The notes below the pieces were generated by a model that was given only the letters and a program-made list of their open reading frames with translations, had not been told where the DNA came from and searched no databases. From an uncultured Porphyromonadaceae bacterium (GTDB taxonomy: Bacteria > Bacteroidota > Bacteroidia > Bacteroidales > Muribaculaceae), in NCBI GenBank assembly GCA_902495075.1, contig CABUVO010000006.1, positions 62,001-126,000 of the forward strand: DNA of 64,000 nt. Reading direction: 5' to 3'. The translations under genes and the position numbers were made by a program. How positions within the stretch are numbered: position 1 is the first letter of the stretch; each line of letters starts with the position of its first letter. This document shows, one piece after another, positions 34,462 through 43,967 of this stretch.

Positions 34462-36075
34462 ATGATTCAGACAAACAATCTCTGCATGCAGTTTGGGAAA
34501 CGCGTGCTCTTTCAAGATGTAAACCTCACTTTCAACCGCGGCAACTGCTACGGCATAATCGGCGCAAACGGTACCGGCAAATCCACTCTTATGAAAATCC
34601 TTTCGGGAGAGCTCTCTCCCACTCACGGATCCGTGACTTTCGGACCCGGGGAGCGCCTTTCCGTGCTGGAGCAGGATCACTTCGCTTTCGATGAATGCAC
34701 CGTCATCGAGACCGTGCTTCGCGGTCACACCGTGCTCTGGGATATCATGCAGCAGAAAGATGCCATATACGCAAAGCCAGATTTCTCCGATGAAGACGGA
34801 ATCAAGGCTGCCGAGCTCGAAGAAAAATTCGCCGAGCTCGAAGGCTGGAATGCCGAAAGCGATGCGGCTGCGCTCCTTTCCGGTCTGGGCATTAAGGAAG
34901 ACCGCCATTATATGCTTATGAAGGACATGAGTGCCAACGAGAAAGTGCGCGTGCTTCTCGCCAAAGCTCTTTTCGGTAATCCAGACAACCTCCTCCTCGA
35001 CGAGCCCACCAACGACCTCGACCTCGAAACTGTCTCCTGGCTTGAAAATTACCTCGCCAACTTCGAGAATACCGTCCTCGTGGTGAGCCATGACCGCCAC
35101 TTCCTCAATGCTGTCTCAACTCATACACTCGATATCGATTACAACAAGATATCCCTATTTGCCGGAAACTACGATTTCTGGTATCAGTCTTCACAGCTTG
35201 CTTTGCGCCAGCAGCAGGCTGCCAACAAGAAAGCTGAGGAGAAACGTAAGGAGCTTCTCGAATTTATCCAGCGTTTCAGCGCCAATGTGGCAAAGAGCAA
35301 ACAGACCACTAGCCGCAAGAAGATGCTTGAGAAACTCAATGTTGAGGAGATTCAGCCCTCTTCACGCCGCTATCCGGGAATTATATTCACGCCCAACCGC
35401 GAAGTGGGCAACAAGATTCTTGAGGTCAAAGGTCTCAAGGCATCTATTGAGGGTGAATTGCTATTTGATGATGTCAACTTCCAGATAGAGAAAGGCGACA
35501 AAGTCGCATTCCTGAGCCGTGATCCACGCGCAATGACAGCCCTCTTCGAGATAATAATGGGTAACCGTAAGGCTGATGCCGGAGACTTCGAATGGGGACA
35601 GACCATCACCAACGCCTACCTCCCCCTTGATAATAGTGCATTCTTCGAATCAGACCTCAATCTCGTAGACTGGCTTTGCCAATACAGCTCAGACTCATCG
35701 GAGATCTATCTTAAAGGCTTCCTCGGCAAGATGCTTTTCAGCGGAGAAGAGGTATTAAAAAAGGCAAGCGTCCTCTCCGGAGGTGAAAAAATACGCTGCA
35801 TGATCGCACGCATGATGCTCACCGACGCCAACACCCTCGTGCTCGACTCCCCGACCAACCACCTCGACCTCGAATCGATCCAGGCATTCAACAACACTCT
35901 CCAGAATTTCAAAGGTGTTGTCCTGATGTCGAGCCACGACCACGAATTCATCCAGACCGTCTGCAACCGCATCATCGAGCTCACCCCCAACGGCATCATC
36001 GACAAGATGATGGACTATGACGACTACATCATCGACGAGAAAGTAGCCGCCGCCCGCGAGCGCCTCTACAAATGA
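34462..36075 (+). CDS. ABC-F family ATPase with asymmetric active sites
   Basis: This 537-residue protein has two ABC domains on one chain and no membrane domain, the ABC-F pattern; family members act on ribosomes. Domain 1 has a normal Walker A (GANGTGKST, residues 34-42) and Walker B (LLLDEPTNDLD), but its signature is MSANEKVRV instead of LSGGE. Domain 2 lacks a Walker A (GDKVAFLSRDPRAM, residues 345-358), and its Walker B reads LDSPTNHLD, with the catalytic Glu replaced by Ser463, yet its signature LSGGEKIR is intact. Only one composite ATP site can therefore be complete. The stop is followed at once by two AGGCTTT units. The specific ribosomal role is unknown. Confidence 0.88.
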   Translation: MIQTNNLCMQFGKRVLFQDVNLTFNRGNCYGIIGANGTGKSTLMKILSGELSPTHGSVTFGPGERLSVLEQDHFAFDECTVIETVLRGHTVLWDIMQQKDAIYAKPDFSDEDGIKAAELEEKFAELEGWNAESDAAALLSGLGIKEDRHYMLMKDMSANEKVRVLLAKALFGNPDNLLLDEPTNDLDLETVSWLENYLANFENTVLVVSHDRHFLNAVSTHTLDIDYNKISLFAGNYDFWYQSSQLALRQQQAANKKAEEKRKELLEFIQRFSANVAKSKQTTSRKKMLEKLNVEEIQPSSRRYPGIIFTPNREVGNKILEVKGLKASIEGELLFDDVNFQIEKGDKVAFLSRDPRAMTALFEIIMGNRKADAGDFEWGQTITNAYLPLDNSAFFESDLNLVDWLCQYSSDSSEIYLKGFLGKMLFSGEEVLKKASVLSGGEKIRCMIARMMLTDANTLVLDSPTNHLDLESIQAFNNTLQNFKGVVLMSSHDHEFIQTVCNRIIELTPNGIIDKMMDYDDYIIDEKVAAARERLYK

Positions 36076-36091
36076 GGCTTTAGGCTTTAGG
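36074..36091 (+). repeat. Rudimentary AGGCTTT heptamer pair after the ABC-F gene
   Basis: Two AGGCTTT units and an AGG follow in register, the first overlapping the TGA stop. No facing arm is present. It lies 11 bp before the sigma-factor start codon. Confidence 0.6.
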
Positions 36092-36101
36092 AATTCCATC
36101 T

Positions 36102-36689
36102 ATGGAAAGCGATCTTATACGCAGGCTGAAGCAGAACGACCAGCAAGCTCTCGACTCCATATACAATATGTATGGCCGCCAGCTTGTGGTCTACTGCCAT
36201 GCCTATGTAAAGAGTCCGCAGGATATTGAAGAACTCGTACAAGACGTATTCCTTGCGTTATGGAACAGCCGTGGAAAAATCCGCAATACCGAAACCTTGC
36301 GACCCTTGTTGTTCAAGTCAATGCGCAACAGGATTATAAATTTTTATCGTTCTCGGTTCAATACGCCACTCTTCGAAGATTACATAAGTATCAACGAGGA
36401 GTCTGTTTTCGACGAATCTACTCCAAGGATAGAATACAGGGAGTTTGAGCAGGCGGTCATAAACCATATCACCTCTCTCCCCAAGACACAGCGTGAAACC
36501 ATCATACTCTCAAGAATTGAAGGGAAAACAAATGAGGAAATTGCTGAAATACTTCATATAAATGTCCAGTCTGTCAAAAATGCCCTTCATATTGGTTTGA
36601 AAAAGCTTAAGGAGATTCTTGACAAGACAAACGGAATCTCTCTTGTCTCTATATATGCTTTGTTCGATACATTCTCCGATATAATCTAA
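36102..36689 (+). CDS. ECF-type RNA polymerase sigma-70 factor
   Basis: This 195-residue sigma factor has region 2 (DSIYNMYGRQLVVYCHAYVK, then DIEELVQDVFLALWNSRGKI, about residues 18-65) and region 4 (INHITSLPKTQRETIILSRI, then GKTNEEIAEILHINVQSVKN, about residues 120-160), with no region 1 or 3. Such factors in Bacteroidales usually pair with a FecR-like anti-sigma and turn on a SusC/SusD locus when the outer-membrane receptor binds its ligand. The next gene, 20 bp downstream, is that anti-sigma factor. The promoter of the SusC gene at 37786 is the likely target. Confidence 0.9.
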   Translation: MESDLIRRLKQNDQQALDSIYNMYGRQLVVYCHAYVKSPQDIEELVQDVFLALWNSRGKIRNTETLRPLLFKSMRNRIINFYRSRFNTPLFEDYISINEESVFDESTPRIEYREFEQAVINHITSLPKTQRETIILSRIEGKTNEEIAEILHINVQSVKNALHIGLKKLKEILDKTNGISLVSIYALFDTFSDII

Positions 36690-36709
36690 TCACTAAGGAA
36701 TTTTACTCA

Positions 36710-37639
36710 ATGAATAATCCTATAGACAAGCTCAAGAACGGCAACCTGTCAGCAGAAGAATTCGAAGTGTTAAAGAAACTATTCAATTCTTCTTCCGATG
36801 AAGAACTTGCTGCCTTATTTCCGGAAACTCAATCAGATAATGGCGATATTGACGTTGACGGCATGCTTCAACATATCAAAACTGGTATTGATATGGAAAT
36901 CAAGACACAACGGCAAGGAGAAAGAATCAAGCGGTTCAAAATAATTGCCATTGCAGCAACCATATTATCAGTTATCCTGATGACAGGCATAGCATATATA
37001 TGGATCGGGAACAAGATAGATGCCAAAGACTCTATTGCATTATATTCAGATAAAAACGGCTCAATAACTGCCGATCTTTCCGACGGGACACGCGTGATAA
37101 TGAAAACCGGCTCCGAAATTATCCTTTCAGATAATTTTTCACCTCGACATCGAAAGGTTTCCTTTCGTGGAGAAGCATATTTCAACGTGGCAAAAGACGG
37201 GAAACATCCTTTTACCATACGGACATGCAATATGGAAGTGAATGTTCGAGGCACAAGTTTTAACCTTTTCGCTGCCGACAATGCAAAATATTCAGAGCTG
37301 TCGCTTGACAAAGGTGTTGTAAATATCACCTCGACAAAGACTTCGGAAACGATCACATTGAATGCCGGAGAATGTGCACTACTTAATAACACAACAGGCG
37401 AAATTTCCATCAGTCATCCGGGCAGAGATTCTTCAAACTGGCAAAATAATGAACTATATTTCGATCATGCAGACGCGCGTTATGTCATAGATCGCATAAA
37501 CAAAGCCTATGACGCAAATCTCGACACCCTTATGGTGAACTCTATGACAGAAAAATTCACAGGTGTTCTCCCAGCGGACAACCTTGAGGAAGCCCTGTGC
37601 ATATTAGAAAATCTTTATAATATAAAAATCAGGCATTAG
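36710..37639 (+). CDS. FecR-family anti-sigma factor
   Basis: The 309-residue product has a cytoplasmic N-terminus (about residues 1-75), one membrane helix (FKIIAIAATILSVILMTGIA, near 76-95) and a periplasmic FecR domain. DLSDGTRVIMKTGSEIILSD, HRKVSFRGEAYFNVAKDGKH and PFTIRTCNMEVNVRGTSFNL are the diagnostic FecR motifs. The C-terminal DUF4974-like part (YVIDRINKAYDANL) resembles the STN fold and would contact the STN domain of the TonB-dependent receptor. It would hold or release the sigma factor encoded just upstream. A 42-bp palindrome separates it from the SusC gene. Confidence 0.9.
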   Translation: MNNPIDKLKNGNLSAEEFEVLKKLFNSSSDEELAALFPETQSDNGDIDVDGMLQHIKTGIDMEIKTQRQGERIKRFKIIAIAATILSVILMTGIAYIWIGNKIDAKDSIALYSDKNGSITADLSDGTRVIMKTGSEIILSDNFSPRHRKVSFRGEAYFNVAKDGKHPFTIRTCNMEVNVRGTSFNLFAADNAKYSELSLDKGVVNITSTKTSETITLNAGECALLNNTTGEISISHPGRDSSNWQNNELYFDHADARYVIDRINKAYDANLDTLMVNSMTEKFTGVLPADNLEEALCILENLYNIKIRH

Positions 37640-37666
37640 GGCTTAAAAGCTATAAATAAGCTGTTT

Positions 37667-37714
37667 AAATGCGGTGTGTCAAATTCATGAATTTGACACA
37701 CCGCATTTTTTTTG
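37667..37714 (+). terminator. Perfect 42-bp palindromic terminator after the anti-sigma gene
   Basis: AAATGCGGTGTGTCAAATTC (37667-37686) and the mirrored arm to 37708 are exact complements, followed by five more T. It ends the sigma/anti-sigma transcript, so the SusC gene must have its own promoter in 37715-37785, presumably the ECF-dependent one. Confidence 0.85.
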
Positions 37715-37785
37715 ATTTTTGGAGTACTCTCCGCAAAAATCTGTGTCCTTATGTGTAAAGAATAATTTTTAACCTAAACTATTTC

Positions 37786-40700
37786 ATGAAACTTCAATGG
37801 AAATGTAAGAACCTGTTGCTTGGAATCCTTGCCACTTTTCTATCAGCAAGTGCGTTTGCCAACGATCGCATTGTGGCAAGTATCGAAGTGAAGGACGTGC
37901 CTATTGAGCATGTCTTAAAAGAGATTGAACGTCAGACTCCGTGCCGCTTTTCATACACCGGAGACATTCTGAAGGGTTTGCCTCCGGTGTCGATGTCAAT
38001 CAAATCGAAACCTATCGGTGATATTCTTGATAAACTACTAAAGAATACCGGTTTAACCTACAAATCTATTTCGCCCAAGTCAATAATTATAATGGCGAAG
38101 AAAAGTGTAACATCTGAGAAAAAAGATGCATTGCCAGAAAAGAAACCGGTAAAAAGAATTTCAGGACAAATTCTTGATAAAAACAAAGAACCGGTAATCG
38201 GAGCTTCAGTAATGGTGAAAAGCACCCGTATTGGAGCATCTACCGATATCGACGGTAATTATAATCTTTCGGATGTTCCGGTCGGCACCACGGTAACGGT
38301 AACCTACGTAGGTATGAACCCTACATCTTTCAAGGTTGGTAAAAGTGACAGATATGACATCACTATGGAGGAAAACAGCGAACTGCTGAATGAGATAGTT
38401 GTCGTGGGTTACGGAACACAGAAAAAGGTGAATCTTACCGGTGCGGTATCATCCATATCTCAGGATGCCATAAAAGACCGACCCATCGATAACCTTGGGA
38501 GAGCCCTGCAGGGTCTTGTGCCCAACCTCAACGTATCAATATCTTCGGGACAACCCGGAGCCGGCGCATCGCTCAACATCCGCGGCACAACCTCGCCTAA
38601 CGGAGGAAGCCCCCTTGTGCTTGTCGATGGTATAGAATCTTCTCTTGATCGTATCAATTCCAATGATGTGGAGTCAATTTCTGTGCTTAAGGATGCCTCT
38701 TCAGCAGCAATTTACGGAGCACGCGGTGCTTTCGGGGTCATACTCGTGACAACAAAGAGCGGTAAGACAGAGCAAAAGCCGCAGATAAGCTATAGCGGCA
38801 GTTTCTCCGTGTCGAAACCCACGACTTCCACAGATTTCGAAACCAGAGGATATTATTCGGCAAAAATCGCTGACTTCTTCATGCTCTCCTCCCAGAACAC
38901 CCCCTACACCTCATACACGGAAAACGATTATCAGGCACTATGGGAACGCCGCGACGACAAAAAGGAGAATCCGGAACGTCCCTGGGTACTTACCCGAGAG
39001 AGAAACGGCAAGCTCGAATATCTCTACCTCGCCAATTTTGACTGGTACAACTATCTTTACGACGATTCGCGCCCCACATGGGATCACAACCTCAATATCC
39101 GCGGGGGATTCAAATCATTCACCTACATGGTGTCAGGGAGATACAACCAACAGAAAGGAATCAACCGAATATCTCCGGATAAATTCAGATCCTACAACTT
39201 CCGCGTAAAGCTTCAGGTAGATATTACACCGAAACTCAAGATCTCCAACAATACGAAATTCTTCAGTTCCGAATATACATATTCCGGTTTCGAAAGTGAA
39301 GCAGACAACTTCCGCAAACCCACTCTCCACGCACTGTCATCAATGGTGCCTGTTAACCCCGACGGCACCGCAGTGTCGCACACATCAGTCACCAACTCCG
39401 CCGCACACTATCTTATGGATGGTTACAACGCCATGATGCAGAAAGGGAAAAGCGGAGGCCACAAGAAAGTGAGGGAATTCTCTACCCTGTTCGAAGCGCA
39501 GTATAAATTCACCCCGGAATTCGATATCAAGGCGGATTTCAGCTACACCTACGGCAACCTGCGCAACGACTACCGCAGCGTGAATGTTGAATATTCCCAA
39601 TATCCCGGACAAACACAGACAGAACCTGAGGGACGCTTCCCCAACTCTCTGAAGGAAACAGTATGGGACCAGAATTATTACGTGGCTGACATCTACGCCT
39701 CATACAAGAATATATGGAAGGACGTGCATGACTTCTCCGCTATAGTCGGCTACAATTACGAAGCAAAATATTATCGAGACCTTGGAGCGAAGAACACTGA
39801 CCTTCTATCCGAAGATCTATCTGATTTCAATCTCGCCACAGGCAAAAACAATTTCTCTATCAACGGAGGACGCAACGAATACGCCATCATGGGACTCTTC
39901 TATCGAGTTGCTTACAATTACGACGGCAGATATCTGGTGGAGATGAACGGTCGGTACGATGGTTCATCCCGTTTTCCAAAAGGGAAACGGTTTGGCTTCT
40001 TTCCGTCGTTCTCCGTTGGCTACCGCATCAGCGAAGAGAAATTCTTTGAACCACTGCGTTCCATAGTGAGCAATGCGAAAATCAGAGCGTCATACGGATC
40101 TTTAGGAAACCAACAGATCGGCTATTATGACTTTATTCAGACAATATCAACAGAGGGCAAGATGAACAACTATTCGTTCGACGGCACTTCCTTAGGCAAC
40201 CATGCCACGGTCTCGGATCCCGTTTCCGGCAACCAAACCTGGGAAAAAGTGATCACGAAGAATCTCGGTCTCGATCTCGGATTCCTCAACAACCGACTTT
40301 CGTTCACAGGCGAAGTATATACCCGCGAGGTCAAGGGAATCCTCGGACGTGGTAAATCCCTGCCTTCCATATATGGAGCGGATGAACCTCAGGTCAACGC
40401 CAATGACCTCCGGACCCTCGGCTACGAGCTGATGCTGAACTGGAACGATTCATTTATTCTCTGTAGTTCCCCTTTCAACTATAGCGTTGGGCTCTCATTC
40501 TCCGACTATACATCAAAATATACAAAATGCGACAACCCTTCGGGGTTGATCGGTGATCCATACGTAGGGCGCAAGGAGGGAGAGATATGGGGATATAAGG
40601 TCGACGGGCTCTTCCGCAACGATGAGGAAGCAGCTCGTTATGCCAAGGATGTAGACCTCAGCCTTGTGGCTCCGGGATGCTACAATGCCACCGGCGCATA

Positions 40701-41343
40701 CGGAGCAGGAGTCAGAGGCGGAGACCTTAAATATCTTGACCTTGACGGCAACCACATCGTCAACAGCGGCAAAGGCACACTTGATGACCCCGGTGACCGC
40801 CGCATAATCGGGAACTCCACCCCGCGCTACCATTACGGCATCAACGTGACAGCCTCATGGAAAGGAATCGACCTGTCTGTGTTCGTGCAGGGAATAGGGA
40901 AACAGGACTGGTATCCGGGCAACGACAACATGCGTTTCTGGGGACCATACGCCCGTCCTTACGGCACATTCGTGCCCCGCAACTTCATGAGTAATGTATG
41001 GAGCGAGTCAAATCCGGACGCTTATTTCCCCAGAGCAAGAGCGTATTCTTCACTCAACACCACCAACGGGACTGTATATTACGCAAACGACCGTTATTTG
41101 CAGAACCTCGCCTATTGCCGTCTGAAAAACGTAACCATAGGCTACACTTTCCCTGAAAAGTGGATGAAGAAAATATATGTCAGCAATCTCAGGATATACG
41201 TTTCTGGAGAGAATCTGCTTACGGCGACAGCCCTTAAAAACAAATTCCTCGATCCCGAACAGGCATCGGCGGCATCCAACAAACTATCCAATGTATATCC
41301 ATGGAGCAAAACATTCTCCGTAGGTGTAAACCTTACATTCTAA
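37786..41343 (+). CDS. SusC-like TonB-dependent receptor with STN signalling domain
   Basis: The 1185-residue outer-membrane protein has a signal peptide, then an STN domain (ASIEVKDVPIEHVLKEIE to about residue 105) that talks to FecR. A carboxypeptidase-regulatory-like beta domain (ISGQILDKNKEPVIGASVMV, about 127-200) follows. The SusC box NEIVVVGYGTQKKVNLTGAV precedes the plug (about 215-330, GARGAFGVILVTTKSG) and the 22-strand barrel ends SKTFSVGVNLTF. It imports oligosaccharides with SusD as lid, powered by TonB. The STN domain plus the upstream ECF sigma/FecR pair indicates trans-envelope signalling control. Confidence 0.95.
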   Translation: MKLQWKCKNLLLGILATFLSASAFANDRIVASIEVKDVPIEHVLKEIERQTPCRFSYTGDILKGLPPVSMSIKSKPIGDILDKLLKNTGLTYKSISPKSIIIMAKKSVTSEKKDALPEKKPVKRISGQILDKNKEPVIGASVMVKSTRIGASTDIDGNYNLSDVPVGTTVTVTYVGMNPTSFKVGKSDRYDITMEENSELLNEIVVVGYGTQKKVNLTGAVSSISQDAIKDRPIDNLGRALQGLVPNLNVSISSGQPGAGASLNIRGTTSPNGGSPLVLVDGIESSLDRINSNDVESISVLKDASSAAIYGARGAFGVILVTTKSGKTEQKPQISYSGSFSVSKPTTSTDFETRGYYSAKIADFFMLSSQNTPYTSYTENDYQALWERRDDKKENPERPWVLTRERNGKLEYLYLANFDWYNYLYDDSRPTWDHNLNIRGGFKSFTYMVSGRYNQQKGINRISPDKFRSYNFRVKLQVDITPKLKISNNTKFFSSEYTYSGFESEADNFRKPTLHALSSMVPVNPDGTAVSHTSVTNSAAHYLMDGYNAMMQKGKSGGHKKVREFSTLFEAQYKFTPEFDIKADFSYTYGNLRNDYRSVNVEYSQYPGQTQTEPEGRFPNSLKETVWDQNYYVADIYASYKNIWKDVHDFSAIVGYNYEAKYYRDLGAKNTDLLSEDLSDFNLATGKNNFSINGGRNEYAIMGLFYRVAYNYDGRYLVEMNGRYDGSSRFPKGKRFGFFPSFSVGYRISEEKFFEPLRSIVSNAKIRASYGSLGNQQIGYYDFIQTISTEGKMNNYSFDGTSLGNHATVSDPVSGNQTWEKVITKNLGLDLGFLNNRLSFTGEVYTREVKGILGRGKSLPSIYGADEPQVNANDLRTLGYELMLNWNDSFILCSSPFNYSVGLSFSDYTSKYTKCDNPSGLIGDPYVGRKEGEIWGYKVDGLFRNDEEAARYAKDVDLSLVAPGCYNATGAYGAGVRGGDLKYLDLDGNHIVNSGKGTLDDPGDRRIIGNSTPRYHYGINVTASWKGIDLSVFVQGIGKQDWYPGNDNMRFWGPYARPYGTFVPRNFMSNVWSESNPDAYFPRARAYSSLNTTNGTVYYANDRYLQNLAYCRLKNVTIGYTFPEKWMKKIYVSNLRIYVSGENLLTATALKNKFLDPEQASAASNKLSNVYPWSKTFSVGVNLTF

Positions 41344-41354
41344 ATCACGCAGAA

Positions 41355-43106
41355 ATGAAACATTCATTATATTATCTGATTGCAGCATTCCTGCCGGTGA
41401 TGTTCGCCGGCTGCGAATCCGAACTCGACAGATTCCCCAAAGACAGACTCACACCCGACACCTTCTTCAAAACCGGTGCGGAGTGTGAACTTTACACCAG
41501 CGATTTCTACACCCTGTTTCCCGACGGCTCGGACATCTACGGAGAGGGTGCGGACATCATATCAAAGACAAGTCTCAGCCCGGAGGTAATGGGAACGCGC
41601 ACCGTACCCGCCACATCCTCTACATGGACCTGGACGAAACTGCGCGACATAAATTTCTTCCTTGAGCACTCGCACAACTGCACTGACGAAGACCAACGCC
41701 TCAAATATGAAGGGATTGCAAGGTTTTTTCGAGCTTATTTCTATTTCGAAAAGGTGAAGAGATACGGTGATGTGCCATGGGTCGACAAAGCTCTCGATTC
41801 TTCAAGCGATGAGCTCTACATGGGACGCGCTCCAAGAACGGAGATCTTAAAACACATCTTCGAAGACCTCGATTTCGCGATAAAGAATATCGGAGCCTCG
41901 AAAGAACTCTACCGTGTGTCGAAATGGACTGCCCTCGCGCTCAAGAGCCGTGTCGCCCTATTCGAAGGGACATTCCGCAAATATCACGGCATCGACGGAT
42001 GGGAGGATATCCTGAAAATATGCGCCGAGGCATCGTCCGAATTCATATCAAATTCCGGCTATTCAATCAGCAACAGCGGCTCCACCCCATATCTCACGCT
42101 CTTTTCCAACCTCAAGGCGGACGGAACAGAATTCGTGCTGGCGAGAGCATACAACAGCGATATCGGGCTGCGTCACGACGCAAACGGATATGTGACCTCC
42201 ATGAGCATGGGACGTCCCGGACTGCTGAAGGATATAGCCGACATGTATCTGATGACCGACGGGACTCCATTCACCTCGCGTCCAGGATACGAGACAATGT
42301 CGCTGCCTGACCAAAGCAAGAACCGCGACAAACGTTTCGCGCAGACATTCCGCACTCCCGGGTACAAACGTATCGGCGAGTCTGCGCAGTCAGCTCCCAA
42401 CCTGTCGGTTTGCGAGACCGGATATCAGCCGGTGAAATATCTCCAGGCAGCCAAATACGACTCTTACAACGCTTCAATGGTGGATCTTCCGATATTCCGT
42501 GCCGCAGAGGTTTACCTCAATTTCGCTGAGGCAAAAGCAGAACTTGGCACGCTAACACAGGCAGACATCGACCGAGCCATCAAGCCTTTGCGCGACCGTG
42601 CGGGAGTCGCAAGCCTATCCCTCTCGAAAGCTAATACCTATCCCGACCCCTACCTGAGCGATCCTCTCACCGGATATGTAAATGTAAAGGGCGACAACAA
42701 AGGGGTGATACTCGAAATCAGACGAGAGCGCACCGTGGAACTGATAATGGAAGGATTCCGATACTGGGACATAATGAGATGGCATGAGGGACAACGCTTC
42801 GAGCGTCCTTTCCTCGGGCTGTATTTCCCCGGTCCGGGAGAATACGATCTTAACGCCGACGGCAAACCGGACGTATGTCTCTGGAGCGGTTCCAAGCCGG
42901 CAACATCTGCCACAAACTCTTACGAGCTTGAAAAGGAAATCTTCCTGACCGGGAAGACTTCAGGAAATATTATCCTGCATACCGACTACCCACGAAAATG
43001 GACAGACCCTCGCGATTACCTTTATCCAGTCCCAACCGACGACCGCATCCTGACGCAGGGAGCAATCACTCAGAATCCCGGCTGGACCGACGGATTAAGT
43101 TTCTAA
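41355..43106 (+). CDS. SusD/RagB-family glycan-binding lipoprotein
   Basis: I chose the ATG at 41355 because it begins a lipoprotein signal (MKHSLYYLIAAFLPVMFAGC, Cys20); an upstream ATG overlaps the SusC C-terminus. The 583-residue product opens with CESELDRFPKDRLTPDTFFK, the SusD pattern, and has the TPR-like helices of the family (LRDINFFLEHSHNC, FFRAYFYFEKVKRYGDVPWV). VELIMEGFRYWDIMRWHEGQ and YLYPVPTDDRILTQGAITQN are the conserved C-terminal segments. It caps the SusC barrel and captures the glycan. It follows SusC with an 11-bp gap, as usual. Confidence 0.95.
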   Translation: MKHSLYYLIAAFLPVMFAGCESELDRFPKDRLTPDTFFKTGAECELYTSDFYTLFPDGSDIYGEGADIISKTSLSPEVMGTRTVPATSSTWTWTKLRDINFFLEHSHNCTDEDQRLKYEGIARFFRAYFYFEKVKRYGDVPWVDKALDSSSDELYMGRAPRTEILKHIFEDLDFAIKNIGASKELYRVSKWTALALKSRVALFEGTFRKYHGIDGWEDILKICAEASSEFISNSGYSISNSGSTPYLTLFSNLKADGTEFVLARAYNSDIGLRHDANGYVTSMSMGRPGLLKDIADMYLMTDGTPFTSRPGYETMSLPDQSKNRDKRFAQTFRTPGYKRIGESAQSAPNLSVCETGYQPVKYLQAAKYDSYNASMVDLPIFRAAEVYLNFAEAKAELGTLTQADIDRAIKPLRDRAGVASLSLSKANTYPDPYLSDPLTGYVNVKGDNKGVILEIRRERTVELIMEGFRYWDIMRWHEGQRFERPFLGLYFPGPGEYDLNADGKPDVCLWSGSKPATSATNSYELEKEIFLTGKTSGNIILHTDYPRKWTDPRDYLYPVPTDDRILTQGAITQNPGWTDGLSF

Positions 43107-43127
43107 CAGTTTTTATAAATAAATCAA

Positions 43128-43961
43128 ATGAAAACCAGATATATGTTTATCGCCCATATCCTGCTGCTCTGCGGAGCACTCTGCACCGCAGGCTGCGAAT
43201 CGCTTGAAGGCGACAACTCGGATTTTGATTTCGAGAGCAACACCAAGGCGGAAGACCCTTCGAGGCTTCCCGACACTTACCGTCTCGCCACTTACAACAC
43301 CCACCGGTGCTCGCCGGCGAAGACCAACAACGCCAACTATGACAACACGGCGAAAGCCATATCGCTGATAGACGCAGATGTCATCGCCTTGCAAGAATTA
43401 GACCGCAACACACGCGTCTTCCCTGCCGACCAGATCGCTGAGCTTGCAACGCGCACTGGACTGCATCCCGTATTCTGCAAGACAATAAATTACAGCGGCG
43501 GCGAATACGGCATAGGAATGTTATGTCGCGAGGAGCCCCTCAAAACTGACTCCGAAGAACTGCCGGGGGTTGAGACGCGACGTTTTCTCGTGGCGGAGTT
43601 CAAGGATTATGTTTACATATGCACTCACCTCTGCGTTTCGAGCGAAGACAACCGCAGCTGGTCATTCGATATAATAAACGAATATGTCGACAAGAACTAT
43701 GGAAAATCTGGCAAACCTGTGTTCATCGCCGGGGATATGAACACTACCGTGCTGCCTAACAATGCACTCACGCATTGGTCTGTGATCAGCGCGTCTACCC
43801 CCACATTCCCGAGCAAGAGCACACGCATAGACTATATCCTCGCCTACAAGGGAAATTCTGCTCCATATTCCGTAGCACGCACATTCGTACCGGTATTCAG
43901 CGAGCTCAAACTCGCCGATGTCTCCGACCATCTTCCCGTAATCGTCGACTTGAAAAAGTAA
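43128..43961 (+). CDS. Lipoprotein of the endonuclease/exonuclease/phosphatase (EEP) family
   Basis: The 277-residue product is a predicted lipoprotein (signal to CTAGC, then ESLEGDNSD). It has the EEP metal-dependent phosphodiesterase fold: RLATYNTHRC, DVIALQELDRNTR (metal-binding Glu), VFIAGDMNTTV (Asp and Asn), and VSDHLPVIVDL with the catalytic His. EEP enzymes cleave phosphodiester bonds in nucleic acids, phospholipids or sphingomyelin. In this SusC/SusD locus it may remove a phospho-linked decoration from the target molecule, though DNA or lipid is possible. It lies 21 bp after SusD. Confidence 0.85.
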   Translation: MKTRYMFIAHILLLCGALCTAGCESLEGDNSDFDFESNTKAEDPSRLPDTYRLATYNTHRCSPAKTNNANYDNTAKAISLIDADVIALQELDRNTRVFPADQIAELATRTGLHPVFCKTINYSGGEYGIGMLCREEPLKTDSEELPGVETRRFLVAEFKDYVYICTHLCVSSEDNRSWSFDIINEYVDKNYGKSGKPVFIAGDMNTTVLPNNALTHWSVISASTPTFPSKSTRIDYILAYKGNSAPYSVARTFVPVFSELKLADVSDHLPVIVDLKK

Positions 43962-43967
43962 ATACAA

